This document shows, in pieces, positions 53,788-62,336 of a DNA stretch of 64,000 nt. The first letter of the stretch is position 1, and each line of letters opens with the position of its first letter. The notes under the pieces are model-generated. The model saw only the letters and a program-made list of their open reading frames with translations, made no database searches and had not been told where the DNA came from. Where the stretch lies: positions 124,001 to 188,000 of the forward strand of contig CAVXIC010000039.1 in NCBI GenBank assembly GCA_963761755.1, given 5' to 3'. The stretch comes from CAJXVA01 sp963761755. GTDB taxonomy: Bacteria; Myxococcota_A; Polyangia; Nannocystales; Nannocystaceae. The position numbers were made by a program, and so were the translations under genes.

Positions 53788-54639
53788 TTAGGCGCTCGGC
53801 TCGAAGTCCGCAGCGCTGTGGCGCTCGCGGACCCGGGTGCGCTCGTCGCCCCACCCGCGATTGACCCGCGCGCCGCGCTGTACCGCCGAGCGTGAGCCGA
53901 CCTGCTCGGTCCAGCGCACGACGTTGCCGTACTCGTGCACCGAGAGGAACTCGCCGGCGCCGTAGACCTCGCCGCGGACCAGCGCGCCGTACCACGGCCA
54001 GACCGCCATGTCGGCGATGGAGTAGTCCCCCGCGAGGTACTCGTGCTCGGCGAGCCTTCGATCGAGCAGGTCGAGCTGTCGCTTCACCTCCATCGCGAAG
54101 CGGTTGATCGGGTACTCCAGCTTCTGCGGCGCGTAGGCGTAGAAGTGGCCGAATCCACCCCCGAGGTAGGGCCCGGCGCCCATCTGCCAGAACAACCAGT
54201 TGAGGACCTCGGTGCGCTGCGCTCGCGGCTTGGGCAGGAACGCGTCGAACTTCTCCGCCAAGTACAGCAGGATCGAGCCGGACTCGAACACCCGCACCGC
54301 AGGATCTTCCCCGCGGTCGAGCAGCGCGGGGATCTTGGAGTTGGGGTTGATGTCGACGAAGCCGCTGCCGAACTGGTCACCCTCCGAGATGTCGATGAAC
54401 CACGCGTCGTACTCGGCGTCCCGATGGCCCGCCTCGAGCAGCTCCTCGAACATCACCGTGACCTTCACGCCGTTGGGCGTCGCCAACGAGTGCAGCTGGA
54501 ACGGGTGCACTCCGACCGGGAGTTCCTTGTCGTGTGTGGGCCCGGCGATCGGCCGATTGATCTTCGCAAACTTGCCCCCGCTGGCCTGGTCCCAGGTCCA
54601 GACGTTGGGAGGAGTGTAGTCGGTGCTGGAATCGCTCAT
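53788..54639 (-). CDS. YghU-type glutathione S-transferase family protein
   Basis: 283-aa protein. The start MSDSSTDYTPPNVWTW and the thioredoxin-like segment HPFQLHSLATPNGVKVTVMFEEL match YghU/YfcG-like transferases, which bind two glutathiones and act as disulphide-bond reductases. Further family features are NPNSKIPALLD, ESGSILLYLAEKF and the C-terminal helical GAGPYLGGGFGHFYAYAP. ATG at 54639. Confidence 0.8.
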   Translation of the reverse strand: MSDSSTDYTPPNVWTWDQASGGKFAKINRPIAGPTHDKELPVGVHPFQLHSLATPNGVKVTVMFEELLEAGHRDAEYDAWFIDISEGDQFGSGFVDINPNSKIPALLDRGEDPAVRVFESGSILLYLAEKFDAFLPKPRAQRTEVLNWLFWQMGAGPYLGGGFGHFYAYAPQKLEYPINRFAMEVKRQLDLLDRRLAEHEYLAGDYSIADMAVWPWYGALVRGEVYGAGEFLSVHEYGNVVRWTEQVGSRSAVQRGARVNRGWGDERTRVRERHSAADFEPSA

Positions 54640-54706
54640 GGACGTCGCCTCGGTGTCGGCCAGATCGGTGCCGAGCACGGAGATGTTACCAAGTCTCGGT
54701 CGCGAC

Positions 54707-55744
54707 CTACCCGTCGGCGCGCGAGCCTTGCGCAGCGCCGTGGTTGCGCTCCCACACCGGGCGCTGCCTCGCGTCGAGCTCGGCGGTCGCGACGGCCTTG
54801 CCCTTGATGAGGCAGGCCAGCTGATAGTCCCGCACGAAGTCACGGAAGGCCTCGGTCCCGTAGCGAGGCTTCCCCTCCGCCATCGCCTTGACGTAGCCCA
54901 GCCACATGCCGAGGCCACCGACGACATAGGGCGGCCGGGTCATGCGAAAGACCGAGCTGGCGGTCATGTACGCCAGGCCGGTGCCCATATAGTGCTGGCC
55001 AAAGCCGTGCCGCATGCGCCCGGTGAGCACGCCCTTGTGGCTCGAGCCCATCGGACGCAGATGCACGAAGCGCAGCTCGGCGTCGTCCCAGCTGCACGCG
55101 ATCCACCCGAGCATGCGGCAGGTGTGGCAGTCGATCCCGTCCCACATCACCTCGCGGGCAAAGCCTCCAATCTCCTCGAAGCAGACGCGGCGGTAGAACT
55201 TGGTCATGCCCACCGACATCTCGTCCCCGCACTTCTCGCTGATCAGCGGTCCATAGGTGCGTCCGTAGTCGGGCACCGTCGCGGTCAGGTCGTGCTTGGG
55301 GTGGGCGGCGTTGTGGATCGCCTCCTGGTCGCGCTCGGGAAAGTAGGGCTTGCCGCTGCAGGTCCCGATGCGCGGGCTCGCCTCCATGCGCTCCATGAGC
55401 GTCTCGAAGTACCGAGGTGGCAGGTCGAGGTCGAGGTCGAGCTTGGTGATGTACTCGAACGCGCTGACGTCCACCTGATCCCAGCCGTAGTAGAACGTCT
55501 CGATCACGCCCGGCCCGACGCTGCGGCCGCCGCGATCGGGTTTCTGCACGACCTTGATGAAGTCATGCTCCTTCTCGTAGCCGGCGAGCATCTGCGGCGT
55601 GGCGTCGGTCGACCCATCGTCGACGATGAGCAGCAGCTTGGGGCGAACGCTCTGAGCGATGAGCGAGTCGATCGTGCGGCGGAGATAGGCCGCCTCGTCG
55701 CGGCACGGGCAGATGACCAGGTAGTCGCGGTTGGGGGCGTTCAT
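54707..55744 (-). CDS. Family 2 glycosyltransferase (A)
   Basis: 345-aa GT-A protein: VICPCRDEAAYLRRTIDSL, VDDGSTDAT, KLDLDLDLPPRYFE (DxD-like metal site). A long acceptor region with many aromatic residues follows; no transmembrane helices at the end, unlike lipid-linked processive enzymes. First nucleotide-sugar binding residues are intact. It follows two other glycosyltransferase genes in the same direction, separated by two bases from the GT4 gene. Confidence 0.8.
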   Translation of the reverse strand: MNAPNRDYLVICPCRDEAAYLRRTIDSLIAQSVRPKLLLIVDDGSTDATPQMLAGYEKEHDFIKVVQKPDRGGRSVGPGVIETFYYGWDQVDVSAFEYITKLDLDLDLPPRYFETLMERMEASPRIGTCSGKPYFPERDQEAIHNAAHPKHDLTATVPDYGRTYGPLISEKCGDEMSVGMTKFYRRVCFEEIGGFAREVMWDGIDCHTCRMLGWIACSWDDAELRFVHLRPMGSSHKGVLTGRMRHGFGQHYMGTGLAYMTASSVFRMTRPPYVVGGLGMWLGYVKAMAEGKPRYGTEAFRDFVRDYQLACLIKGKAVATAELDARQRPVWERNHGAAQGSRADG

Positions 55745-55746
55745 GA

Positions 55747-57048
55747 TCAGCGGGCCTGGGTGTTCTCGATGGCGACGCCGTGCGTCCGGGCGATGGCGGC
55801 TGCGATCCGCCCGACGTTGAGCTCGAGGTCGAACTCCTCGACCACGCGCGCGCGCCCACCCCGGGCCAGCCGATCGCGGAGCTCTTCATCTCGCAGCAGG
55901 CCGGTGATCGCCGCGCCCAGCTCGGTGCCCGACTCGGGCGCGACCAGCAGCCCGCTGTGGTCGTGCTGCACCAGCTCCCGGATGGACGGGATGTCGCCGG
56001 CGATGACCGGGACGCCCGACGCCATCGCCTCCATGAGCACCACCGGAATCCCGTCGCGGTCGCCCGACTTGGCGATGCGGCAAGGAAGCACGAAGAGGTC
56101 CGCCGACTGCAGCCGCTCGCGAACCTCCGTGTTGGGCACCGCGCCGGTGAACGTGACGGTGCCGCGCAGCTTCAGGGCGTCGCGCAACGACTCCAGCGCC
56201 GCCGCCTCGTCTCCGCCGCCCATGATCGTGCACTCGAACTCCGGCACCCCGTGCGGCTGTTGGGCCAGCGCATGCAGCAGCAGGTCGAAGCCCTTCTTCT
56301 CGATGAGCCGGCCCACCGTGACGATGCGCAGTGGCCCCGGCGGTCGAGACGCGGGCGGGGTGAACTCCGCAACATCCACCCCGCATCGAACGACCGGAAG
56401 GCGATGCACCTCCAGCGTGGGCTTGCCCGACTCGGACAGCAGCTCCTGGTAGAACCGGTGGTGCCACTGGCTGATGCACGAGCAGAACGCTGCCCGCCGC
56501 AGCTTGGTGCGCAGCAGCGTGCGCTGGCTGAAGATGTCGACGGCGTGTCCGGTGAAGCTGAAGGGCACCTGCAGCTGCAGCGCCAGCAGCATGGCGATGG
56601 ACGCGGGCACGTGCGCCATGTGGGCGTGCACGTGCTCGACCCCCTTGCGCCGCGCAGCCTCGGCCGCACCCAGCACCCCCACCGCCTGCCACAGCAGCTT
56701 GGCGCGCCGAAGACCGGAGAGGTCGTCGCCGCCCGTCGCGAGCCGAGCCGCGAAGCCGAGCGTGCGCAGCGTGCTGCGAGGATGCCGCGCCGCCTCGGCC
56801 AGCGCGTTCCCCAACATCGAGGAGACGCCGCCGTAGACCACATCGGCCCCAGCCGCGAGCGCGTCGAGGGTGTCACTGCCCAGGTCGCGCTCGGGCGGAC
56901 GCACCGAGAGCGCCGACACGTCCCAGCCCGCCGCGCGCAGCCCCAGCAGCTCGCGGTAGACGAACGTCTCGGAGCGCTTGGGCAGCATCGCCGCCACGTA
57001 CATCACCTTGGGCTTCGTGGGCTTCGTGGGCTTCGTTCGTGGACTCAC
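55747..57048 (-). CDS. Family 4 glycosyltransferase
   Basis: 433-aa GT-B protein. FVYRELLGLRAAGWDV near the start, HVHAHMAHVPASIAMLL in the acceptor half, and donor-site motifs IVTVGRLIEKKGFDLLLHA, DGIPVVLMEAMASGVPVIA and SIRELVQ. GTG at 57048 overlaps the upstream gene's stop. The first codons contain a TKPTKPTKP tract from a nine-base repeat, and the ATG at 57003 (MYVAAML) is an alternative start. Confidence 0.85.
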   Translation of the reverse strand: MSPRTKPTKPTKPKVMYVAAMLPKRSETFVYRELLGLRAAGWDVSALSVRPPERDLGSDTLDALAAGADVVYGGVSSMLGNALAEAARHPRSTLRTLGFAARLATGGDDLSGLRRAKLLWQAVGVLGAAEAARRKGVEHVHAHMAHVPASIAMLLALQLQVPFSFTGHAVDIFSQRTLLRTKLRRAAFCSCISQWHHRFYQELLSESGKPTLEVHRLPVVRCGVDVAEFTPPASRPPGPLRIVTVGRLIEKKGFDLLLHALAQQPHGVPEFECTIMGGGDEAAALESLRDALKLRGTVTFTGAVPNTEVRERLQSADLFVLPCRIAKSGDRDGIPVVLMEAMASGVPVIAGDIPSIRELVQHDHSGLLVAPESGTELGAAITGLLRDEELRDRLARGGRARVVEEFDLELNVGRIAAAIARTHGVAIENTQAR

Positions 57049-58055
57049 GCGTCGGCACCTTTGTATTCGATGAGCGTGCCCTGCTGGTTGCGCAGCCGGT
57101 TCCACGCGTACTTGAGCATGCCCGCCGCTTGCGGAAACTTGCTGGCGACGGCCGAGATCGCGAAGATGCGCGCCTCGGCGGGCGAGAACCCGCGCCCCAG
57201 GGCGTAGCGGTAGACCTTGAGCAGCAGGGCCGGATAGACGCCCAGGCTCAGCATGCTCACCCCACCCGAAGCGGGGGCGAAGGGAAGGCCGAGCAGCGGT
57301 GGTCCCAGCGCCCATCCCAACGTGGACAGCACCTCCTTGCGTCGGTAGCCGTCCCGCTTGCCGTGAAGCGCATAACCTTCGGCCCACGCGTAGCCGCACC
57401 GCTTGGCGCGCTGCCACCACTGTGAGGCGGTCGTCATGGCGGCATCGTGCAGCGTCATCTCGGCATCGACCCGCTCGATGCTCCAGCCGGCGCGACGCAT
57501 CCGCAGGCACATCTCGGGCTCTTCGCCCGCGATGAGGTCGTCTCGGTACCCGCCCACCTCCTCGAAGGCACGCACCCGGATGAGGGCATCGCCCCCGCAC
57601 GCGTCTGCGAGACCGATCGGCGTGTTCCACTCGATGTCGCACAGGCGGTTGTAGACGGACCGGTCCGGATACCGCTCACGCCGCCGGCCGCAGACGACCG
57701 CCCGCTGAGGATCGGCCCGAATCGCGTCGAGCGCGACCTCGATCCACGCGGGGTCGAGCTCGCAGTCACCGTCGACGAACTGAATGAAGGCGACCTGGGG
57801 AGCCTGCTCCATCAGACGCCGAGCCCCCGCGTTCCGAGCGCGCGCGGCCGTGAAATTGATCGACGTGTCCAGGTCGTGCACGTCGGCGCCCATCGCCTGC
57901 GCCATCTGAACGCTGCCGTCGGTGGACCCGGAGTCGACGTAGACGACGTGGGCGACCTTGCCCTGGATGGACGCCAGACAGCGGCGCAGTCGCTCGCCCT
58001 CGTTGCGCCCGATCACGACCGCTCCGACGTGAGAGTGAGGCTCCTGGATCGTCAC
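57045..58055 (-). CDS. Family 2 glycosyltransferase (B)
   Basis: 336-aa GT-A protein: VVIGRNEGERLRRCLASI, YVDSGSTDGSVQMA, FVDGDCELDPAW (metal-binding DGD), ERYPDRS, then a hydrophobic C-terminal region (LGWALGPPLLGLPF, LSLGVYPALLLKVYRYAL) that may anchor it. First of three glycosyltransferases transcribed together, presumably for a polysaccharide or glycolipid. Confidence 0.8.
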   Translation of the reverse strand: MTIQEPHSHVGAVVIGRNEGERLRRCLASIQGKVAHVVYVDSGSTDGSVQMAQAMGADVHDLDTSINFTAARARNAGARRLMEQAPQVAFIQFVDGDCELDPAWIEVALDAIRADPQRAVVCGRRRERYPDRSVYNRLCDIEWNTPIGLADACGGDALIRVRAFEEVGGYRDDLIAGEEPEMCLRMRRAGWSIERVDAEMTLHDAAMTTASQWWQRAKRCGYAWAEGYALHGKRDGYRRKEVLSTLGWALGPPLLGLPFAPASGGVSMLSLGVYPALLLKVYRYALGRGFSPAEARIFAISAVASKFPQAAGMLKYAWNRLRNQQGTLIEYKGADA

Positions 58056-58128
58056 GATTGCTCGCGATGCTCCGGCATCGGTTCGGTGATGTCAACTCAT
58101 GCCCTCTTGGTACAGGAGGGAATGCGCG

Positions 58129-58782
58129 TCATTCTTCGAGCAGCTGGGCGTACTGCAGCGCTCGCGCTTTCTTGACCCGCTTCTTGGACAGATCGAGACC
58201 CAGCGCGTCCAGGCCGTGGTGGTTGGCCACCGCGAGCATCGTGCCCCTGCCGCAAAAGGGATCGACGACCGTCGTGACCGTCTCGAGGCGGGTCAAGAAG
58301 CTGCACACGGCTTCGGCCGCGGTGCTGGGCATCGCGCGCGACCAGGTCATCACCCCCAGCCCATCGATCACGTCGGGGCTGGCCATCGCGATCGGCACGC
58401 GCAGCCCCTTCGAGAAGCACTGCAGGTGTCCGTACGCCGGGCGGCCGAAGGTGCGCAGTCCCGGACGTACCCGGCAGACGACCTTGTGCCACAGGCATGC
58501 GCTGCCCGCCGCATCTGCGCCGCAGTGCACCAGGTGGCTCTTGTCCACCCAGCACCCCTCCTGCTTGATGTCGGTCTGATAGAAGATGACCACACCGCGA
58601 GGATGCGCGGCCCTGCAGCACAGCGCGACGGTCGCCGAGAACCACGCGGACCAGTCCGCCAGCGACATGCCTGGACACTCGGAGACGTCGGGAAGCGACG
58701 TCACGATCGCGTGCTCGGGCCCGAGCAACGCGGTCTCCAGCCACTGCAGGCCGTCCCCGACCGACACCGTCCGATCGGGCAT
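58129..58782 (-). CDS. SAM-dependent methyltransferase-like protein
   Basis: 217-aa protein from ATG 58782 (MPDRTVSVGDG). The N-terminal half contains FYQTDIKQEGCWVDKSHL; the C-terminal half has VVDPFCGRGTMLAVANHHG followed by LGLDLSKKR, a SAM-binding pattern of DNA/RNA N-methyltransferases. Motif order resembles permuted or small class I enzymes. The target is unknown; there is no adjacent restriction gene. Confidence 0.65.
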   Translation of the reverse strand: MPDRTVSVGDGLQWLETALLGPEHAIVTSLPDVSECPGMSLADWSAWFSATVALCCRAAHPRGVVIFYQTDIKQEGCWVDKSHLVHCGADAAGSACLWHKVVCRVRPGLRTFGRPAYGHLQCFSKGLRVPIAMASPDVIDGLGVMTWSRAMPSTAAEAVCSFLTRLETVTTVVDPFCGRGTMLAVANHHGLDALGLDLSKKRVKKARALQYAQLLEE

Positions 58783-58885
58783 CAGTCCTCGGACGCGAGG
58801 CTCAGCACGGCGGAGAGGACGACCACGAGGGCACGGTCCACGGACGGGCGCTGCATGGCCGCGACTGTACACCACCGCGGCAGCG

Positions 58886-59467
58886 TCAGCCCACCGCGCG
58901 GAAGGTCTTCTTGAGCCGGATGGTGCGCGGGAGCATGTCGTGCTCGATGCTCGTCCGCACCGTCACGGTGCGCCCATCGGGGTTCATGGTGAGCCGAACC
59001 TGCGTGTGCTGGTCGCCGCCGGTGATGTCCACGAGCAGGGTTCCGTTCTTCCAGTACAGGCGGCCGCGGTACTTGCCGTCGACGGAGAACGACCCGTGCC
59101 CCACGGTCCCCGTGAAGGCAGCCTTGCCGCCGCTGCGGACGATCGACACGTGGTCGCCCTCGACGCTGATCGTCATCATCCGAGAGGGATCCTGTGACTT
59201 CCAGATCTTCCGCCGAGCGATCGCCCGCAGCGCGACGTTGAGGTCTTCGGTCGCAGCATCGATCTCGGCTCGAAGGGCCTCGCGCTGGGCATCACCCCCG
59301 GCGTAGACGTAGCTGCCCGCGAAGGCCTCCAAGCTCGGCGCTTGATCTTGCGCGGGCTCCTCGGCCGCGGTGGCCTGCGCCGCCGTCGCCCCAGCCGGAC
59401 CCACGACACCGGTCAGCGCGCCTGCGCAGACCAACAACACCGTCTTCAACGCCGTCACGGCCTTCAT
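58886..59467 (-). CDS. Exported hypothetical protein with lipocalin-like appearance
   Basis: 193-aa protein: signal peptide (ALKTVLLVCAGALTGVVGPAGATA), an Ala/Glu-rich spacer, a helix (REALRAEIDAATEDL), then a run of beta strands (MMTISVEGDHVSIVRSGG, GKYRGRLYWKNGTLLVDITGG, VRTSIEHDMLPRTIRLKKTF). ATG at 59467. The strand pattern suggests a small barrel; no family recognised. Confidence 0.6.
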   Translation of the reverse strand: MKAVTALKTVLLVCAGALTGVVGPAGATAAQATAAEEPAQDQAPSLEAFAGSYVYAGGDAQREALRAEIDAATEDLNVALRAIARRKIWKSQDPSRMMTISVEGDHVSIVRSGGKAAFTGTVGHGSFSVDGKYRGRLYWKNGTLLVDITGGDQHTQVRLTMNPDGRTVTVRTSIEHDMLPRTIRLKKTFRAVG

Positions 59468-59557
59468 CGTGCCGCTTTCCGAGCCGGGCGACCAGGGTGT
59501 CAATGTGCGCGGCGGTGGGACCCGCTCGGGCCGCACTTGCGGTAGCGTGCGGCCCTG

Positions 59558-60328
59558 ATGAGGCGTCTGGGATTCTGCATCGCTTCTTTGCTCCTGTTCG
59601 TCCCCGCCTGTGACGCCGGGGATTCAGACTCCGAGGGCACGAGCGCGACCTCGAGCTCGGGCGGATCGACCGGGGCAGACCCCGGCAGCGGCTCGGCCGC
59701 CCCCGGCACGACGACCGGGTCGGAGACCACCGGACCGGGCGCGACGACGTTCCAGACCTCGAGCGGTGAGGGCAGCAGCGACACCGGCGGCGACGTGACG
59801 ACGAGCAGCACCACCACGGACTCCGGCCCGCCCACGGTCATCATGGAGACCTCGGCGGGCACGCTGCGCATCGAGCTGTTCGCGGATCAGTCTCCGGTGA
59901 CGGTGGACAACTTTCTCGCCTACGTCGCTGCCGGATTCTATGACGGGTCGGACGGCGGAGGCGCCACCATCTTTCATCGCGTGATCCCAGGGTTCGTGAT
60001 CCAGGGCGGCGGGCTCACCGAAGCCTTGGAGGGCAAGGACACGATGCCCCCGATCGTCAACGAGCACGACGACAGCGGGCTCACCAACGATCGGGGCACG
60101 CTGTCGATGGCCCGCTTGCCCGAACCGGACACGGCGACCTCGCAGTTCTTCATCAACCTCGCCGACAACCCGAGCCTCGACATCTCCCCGGGCTACGCGG
60201 TCTTCGCCCGGGTCACCGAGGGCATGGACATCGTCGACACGATCGCCGGCGTCCAGACCGGTACGGTCGGACCGTTCGAGGACGTCCCGACCGAGACCAT
60301 CTCCATCACCAGCGTGAGCCTGGAATGA
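59558..60328 (+). CDS. Cyclophilin-type peptidyl-prolyl isomerase lipoprotein
   Basis: 256-aa lipoprotein: lipobox FVPAC, a ~75-residue Ser/Thr/Gly linker, then a cyclophilin domain (VTVDNFLAYV, FHRVIPGFVIQGG, GTLSMAR, SQFFINLADNPSLD, YAVFARVTEGMDIVD). The catalytic Arg lies in FHRVI. It would assist folding of extracytoplasmic proteins. Stop overlaps the start of the crotonase gene (ATGA). Confidence 0.85.
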   Translation: MRRLGFCIASLLLFVPACDAGDSDSEGTSATSSSGGSTGADPGSGSAAPGTTTGSETTGPGATTFQTSSGEGSSDTGGDVTTSSTTTDSGPPTVIMETSAGTLRIELFADQSPVTVDNFLAYVAAGFYDGSDGGGATIFHRVIPGFVIQGGGLTEALEGKDTMPPIVNEHDDSGLTNDRGTLSMARLPEPDTATSQFFINLADNPSLDISPGYAVFARVTEGMDIVDTIAGVQTGTVGPFEDVPTETISITSVSLE

Positions 60329-61092
60329 TCCGCATCGAGGCAGATCCGCCGATCGTCACGGTCGTCATCGACCGCGCAGATCGGCGCAACGCGATCGACC
60401 GGCACACGGCACAGGCCCTCGCCGATGCCTTCGAAGCGTTCGACGCCGACGACCGGCTGCACGCCGCGGTGCTGTGGGGCGACCACGGGACCTTCTGCGC
60501 TGGCGCCGACCTGCACGGGATCGCCGAGGGGACCCCGAACCGGCTGGAGCCGGATGGAGACGGGCCGCTGGGGCCCAGCCGGATGCAGCTGCGCAAGCCT
60601 GTCATCGCCGCCGTGGCCGGCCATGCGGTGGCCGGCGGCCTCGAGCTGGCGCTGTGGTGCGACCTGAGGGTCGTCGAAGAGAGCGCCATCCTCGGCGTGT
60701 TCTGCCGCCGCTTCGGCGTCCCGCTCATCGACGGCGGCACGGTTCGGCTCCCGGCGATCGTGGGGCTCGGCCGAGCCCTCGACCTGATCCTCACCGGACG
60801 CCCGGTCGACGCTGAAGAGGCGCTGCGAATCGGACTGGCCGATCGCGTGGTCCCGGCCGGCGGTGCCCGGGCCGCGGCCGAAGCGCTGGCGCGCACCATC
60901 GCCGCGTTCCCCCAAACCTGCCTGCGCAACGACCGGGCGTCGGTCTACGCCTGCCTGGGGCAACCCGTCGCCGACGCCCTGAAGGTCGAGTTCGAGCACG
61001 GCCGCGCTTCCCTCGCGTCGCCGCAGCTGCTCGAAGGCGCGCGCGCATTTGGGGCCGGCAAGGGTCGCGGCGGTTCGTTCGACGAGGGCTGA
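60325..61092 (+). CDS. Enoyl-CoA hydratase/isomerase (crotonase) family
   Basis: 255-aa crotonase with RRNAIDRHTAQALADAF, GTFCAGADLHGIAEG (first oxyanion segment), AVAGHAVAGGLELALWCDL (second) and RFGVPLIDGGTVRLP. Catalytic Glu candidates lie in the GLELAL and VPLID regions. Not closely similar to the crotonase at 44872. Coupled by overlap to the cyclophilin gene, a functionally odd pairing. Confidence 0.8.
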   Translation: MIRIEADPPIVTVVIDRADRRNAIDRHTAQALADAFEAFDADDRLHAAVLWGDHGTFCAGADLHGIAEGTPNRLEPDGDGPLGPSRMQLRKPVIAAVAGHAVAGGLELALWCDLRVVEESAILGVFCRRFGVPLIDGGTVRLPAIVGLGRALDLILTGRPVDAEEALRIGLADRVVPAGGARAAAEALARTIAAFPQTCLRNDRASVYACLGQPVADALKVEFEHGRASLASPQLLEGARAFGAGKGRGGSFDEG

Positions 61093-61133
61093 GTGTGCAG
61101 CGGCCGCCCTTGTGGCAGGCTCCAAGCGCTCCC

Positions 61134-62324
61134 ATGCGCGCACGTACGATCCCTCTCGCCCTTTTCTTGGGCCTCCTCGGATGCTCCTCCGACGACACGT
61201 CCGCCCAAGACGACACGGGAAGCTCGACCGGCCCCGGCGGCACGGGGAGCGCCGGGTCCACCTCGGGTCCGGGCACCTCGTCGACGGCGGCCGACGGCTC
61301 CACGTCCACCACCGCCGCTGCCGACAGCTCGTCGACCGGAGAGCCCGTGCCCGTGGACTACGAGCCGGTCTTGCTCGACTGCACCCCCGGCTCCTCCTTT
61401 CCCTTCGAGACCGAAGGCTCCGGGTTCGACAACCCCGACGCCGAAGCGGCGGCCGCGGCGAACGCACGGATCAAGGACGCCGCATCCGATCTGCTCGGCA
61501 ACCTCGGCGGCCCCTACGCCTACACCACGCTGACCACCGACGACTCGGTCGGTGACGCCGTCGTCTACGAGGGCATCAAGGCCCGCACCATGAACGACGC
61601 CGGCCTCGACGGGGAGGCGCTCGCGGGCGAAGCGGTGAGTCTGTGGCGCTACGACGGCGAGACGTGGACCCAGCTCGACCGCAGGAGCACCGAAGCCGAT
61701 GGCACCTACGGGTTCGAGGGCGCGCCCACGTCCAACAACAACGACCAGCCGCTGTACGCCGTCCTCGAAGCCGACCAGAGCTGCACCCCGCACTACACGT
61801 GGCTGCTCGATCCCGGCACGCCCGTCGTCGTGACCGACATCGACGGCACCTTGACCCTCAGCGACGAAGAGCTCCTCACCCAGATCAGCGACGGGATGCA
61901 CGACCCGGCCTTGATGGGATCGTCGGCCGAGCTGATGCAGGCCTGGGCCGCCAAGGGCTACGACATCGTCTACATCACCGCGCGCCCGCACGTCTTCCGA
62001 GCCGAGACCCGCGCCTGGCTCGTCGAGCACGACTTCCCCACGGGCCCCCTCATCACGGCCAACTCCTTGGTGCTCGGCCCCTCGGCCCAGGGATACAAGG
62101 CGAGCTGGGGCGCGCGCATGCTGGACGACTTCGGATGGACCCCCGTCGCCGCCTACGGCAACGCGGACACCGACATCGGCGCCTACGACGACGCCGGGAT
62201 CCCCAAGGACATCACCTTCATCGTCGGCGAGCTCGCCGGGACCGAGGGGACGATGCCCATCGAGAACGAAGACTACGCCGCCCACATCGCGGCGTTCGTC
62301 GACCCCTACCCCGACGCCCCCTAG
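61134..62324 (+). CDS. Lipoprotein with lipin/LNS2-like HAD phosphatase domain
   Basis: 396-aa lipoprotein: lipobox GLLGC, a ~60-residue Ser/Thr/Gly linker, a beta-domain, then from about residue 220 an LNS2-like HAD segment VVVTDIDGTLTLSDEE (DxDGT catalytic motif), YDIVYITARPHVFRAETRAWL and AYGNADTDIGAYDDAGI. These match the phosphatase core of lipin/Ned1-like proteins. Likely acts on phospholipid or phosphate esters outside the cytoplasm. ATG at 61134. Confidence 0.75.
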   Translation: MRARTIPLALFLGLLGCSSDDTSAQDDTGSSTGPGGTGSAGSTSGPGTSSTAADGSTSTTAAADSSSTGEPVPVDYEPVLLDCTPGSSFPFETEGSGFDNPDAEAAAAANARIKDAASDLLGNLGGPYAYTTLTTDDSVGDAVVYEGIKARTMNDAGLDGEALAGEAVSLWRYDGETWTQLDRRSTEADGTYGFEGAPTSNNNDQPLYAVLEADQSCTPHYTWLLDPGTPVVVTDIDGTLTLSDEELLTQISDGMHDPALMGSSAELMQAWAAKGYDIVYITARPHVFRAETRAWLVEHDFPTGPLITANSLVLGPSAQGYKASWGARMLDDFGWTPVAAYGNADTDIGAYDDAGIPKDITFIVGELAGTEGTMPIENEDYAAHIAAFVDPYPDAP

Positions 62325-62336
62325 CAACGATCGAAC

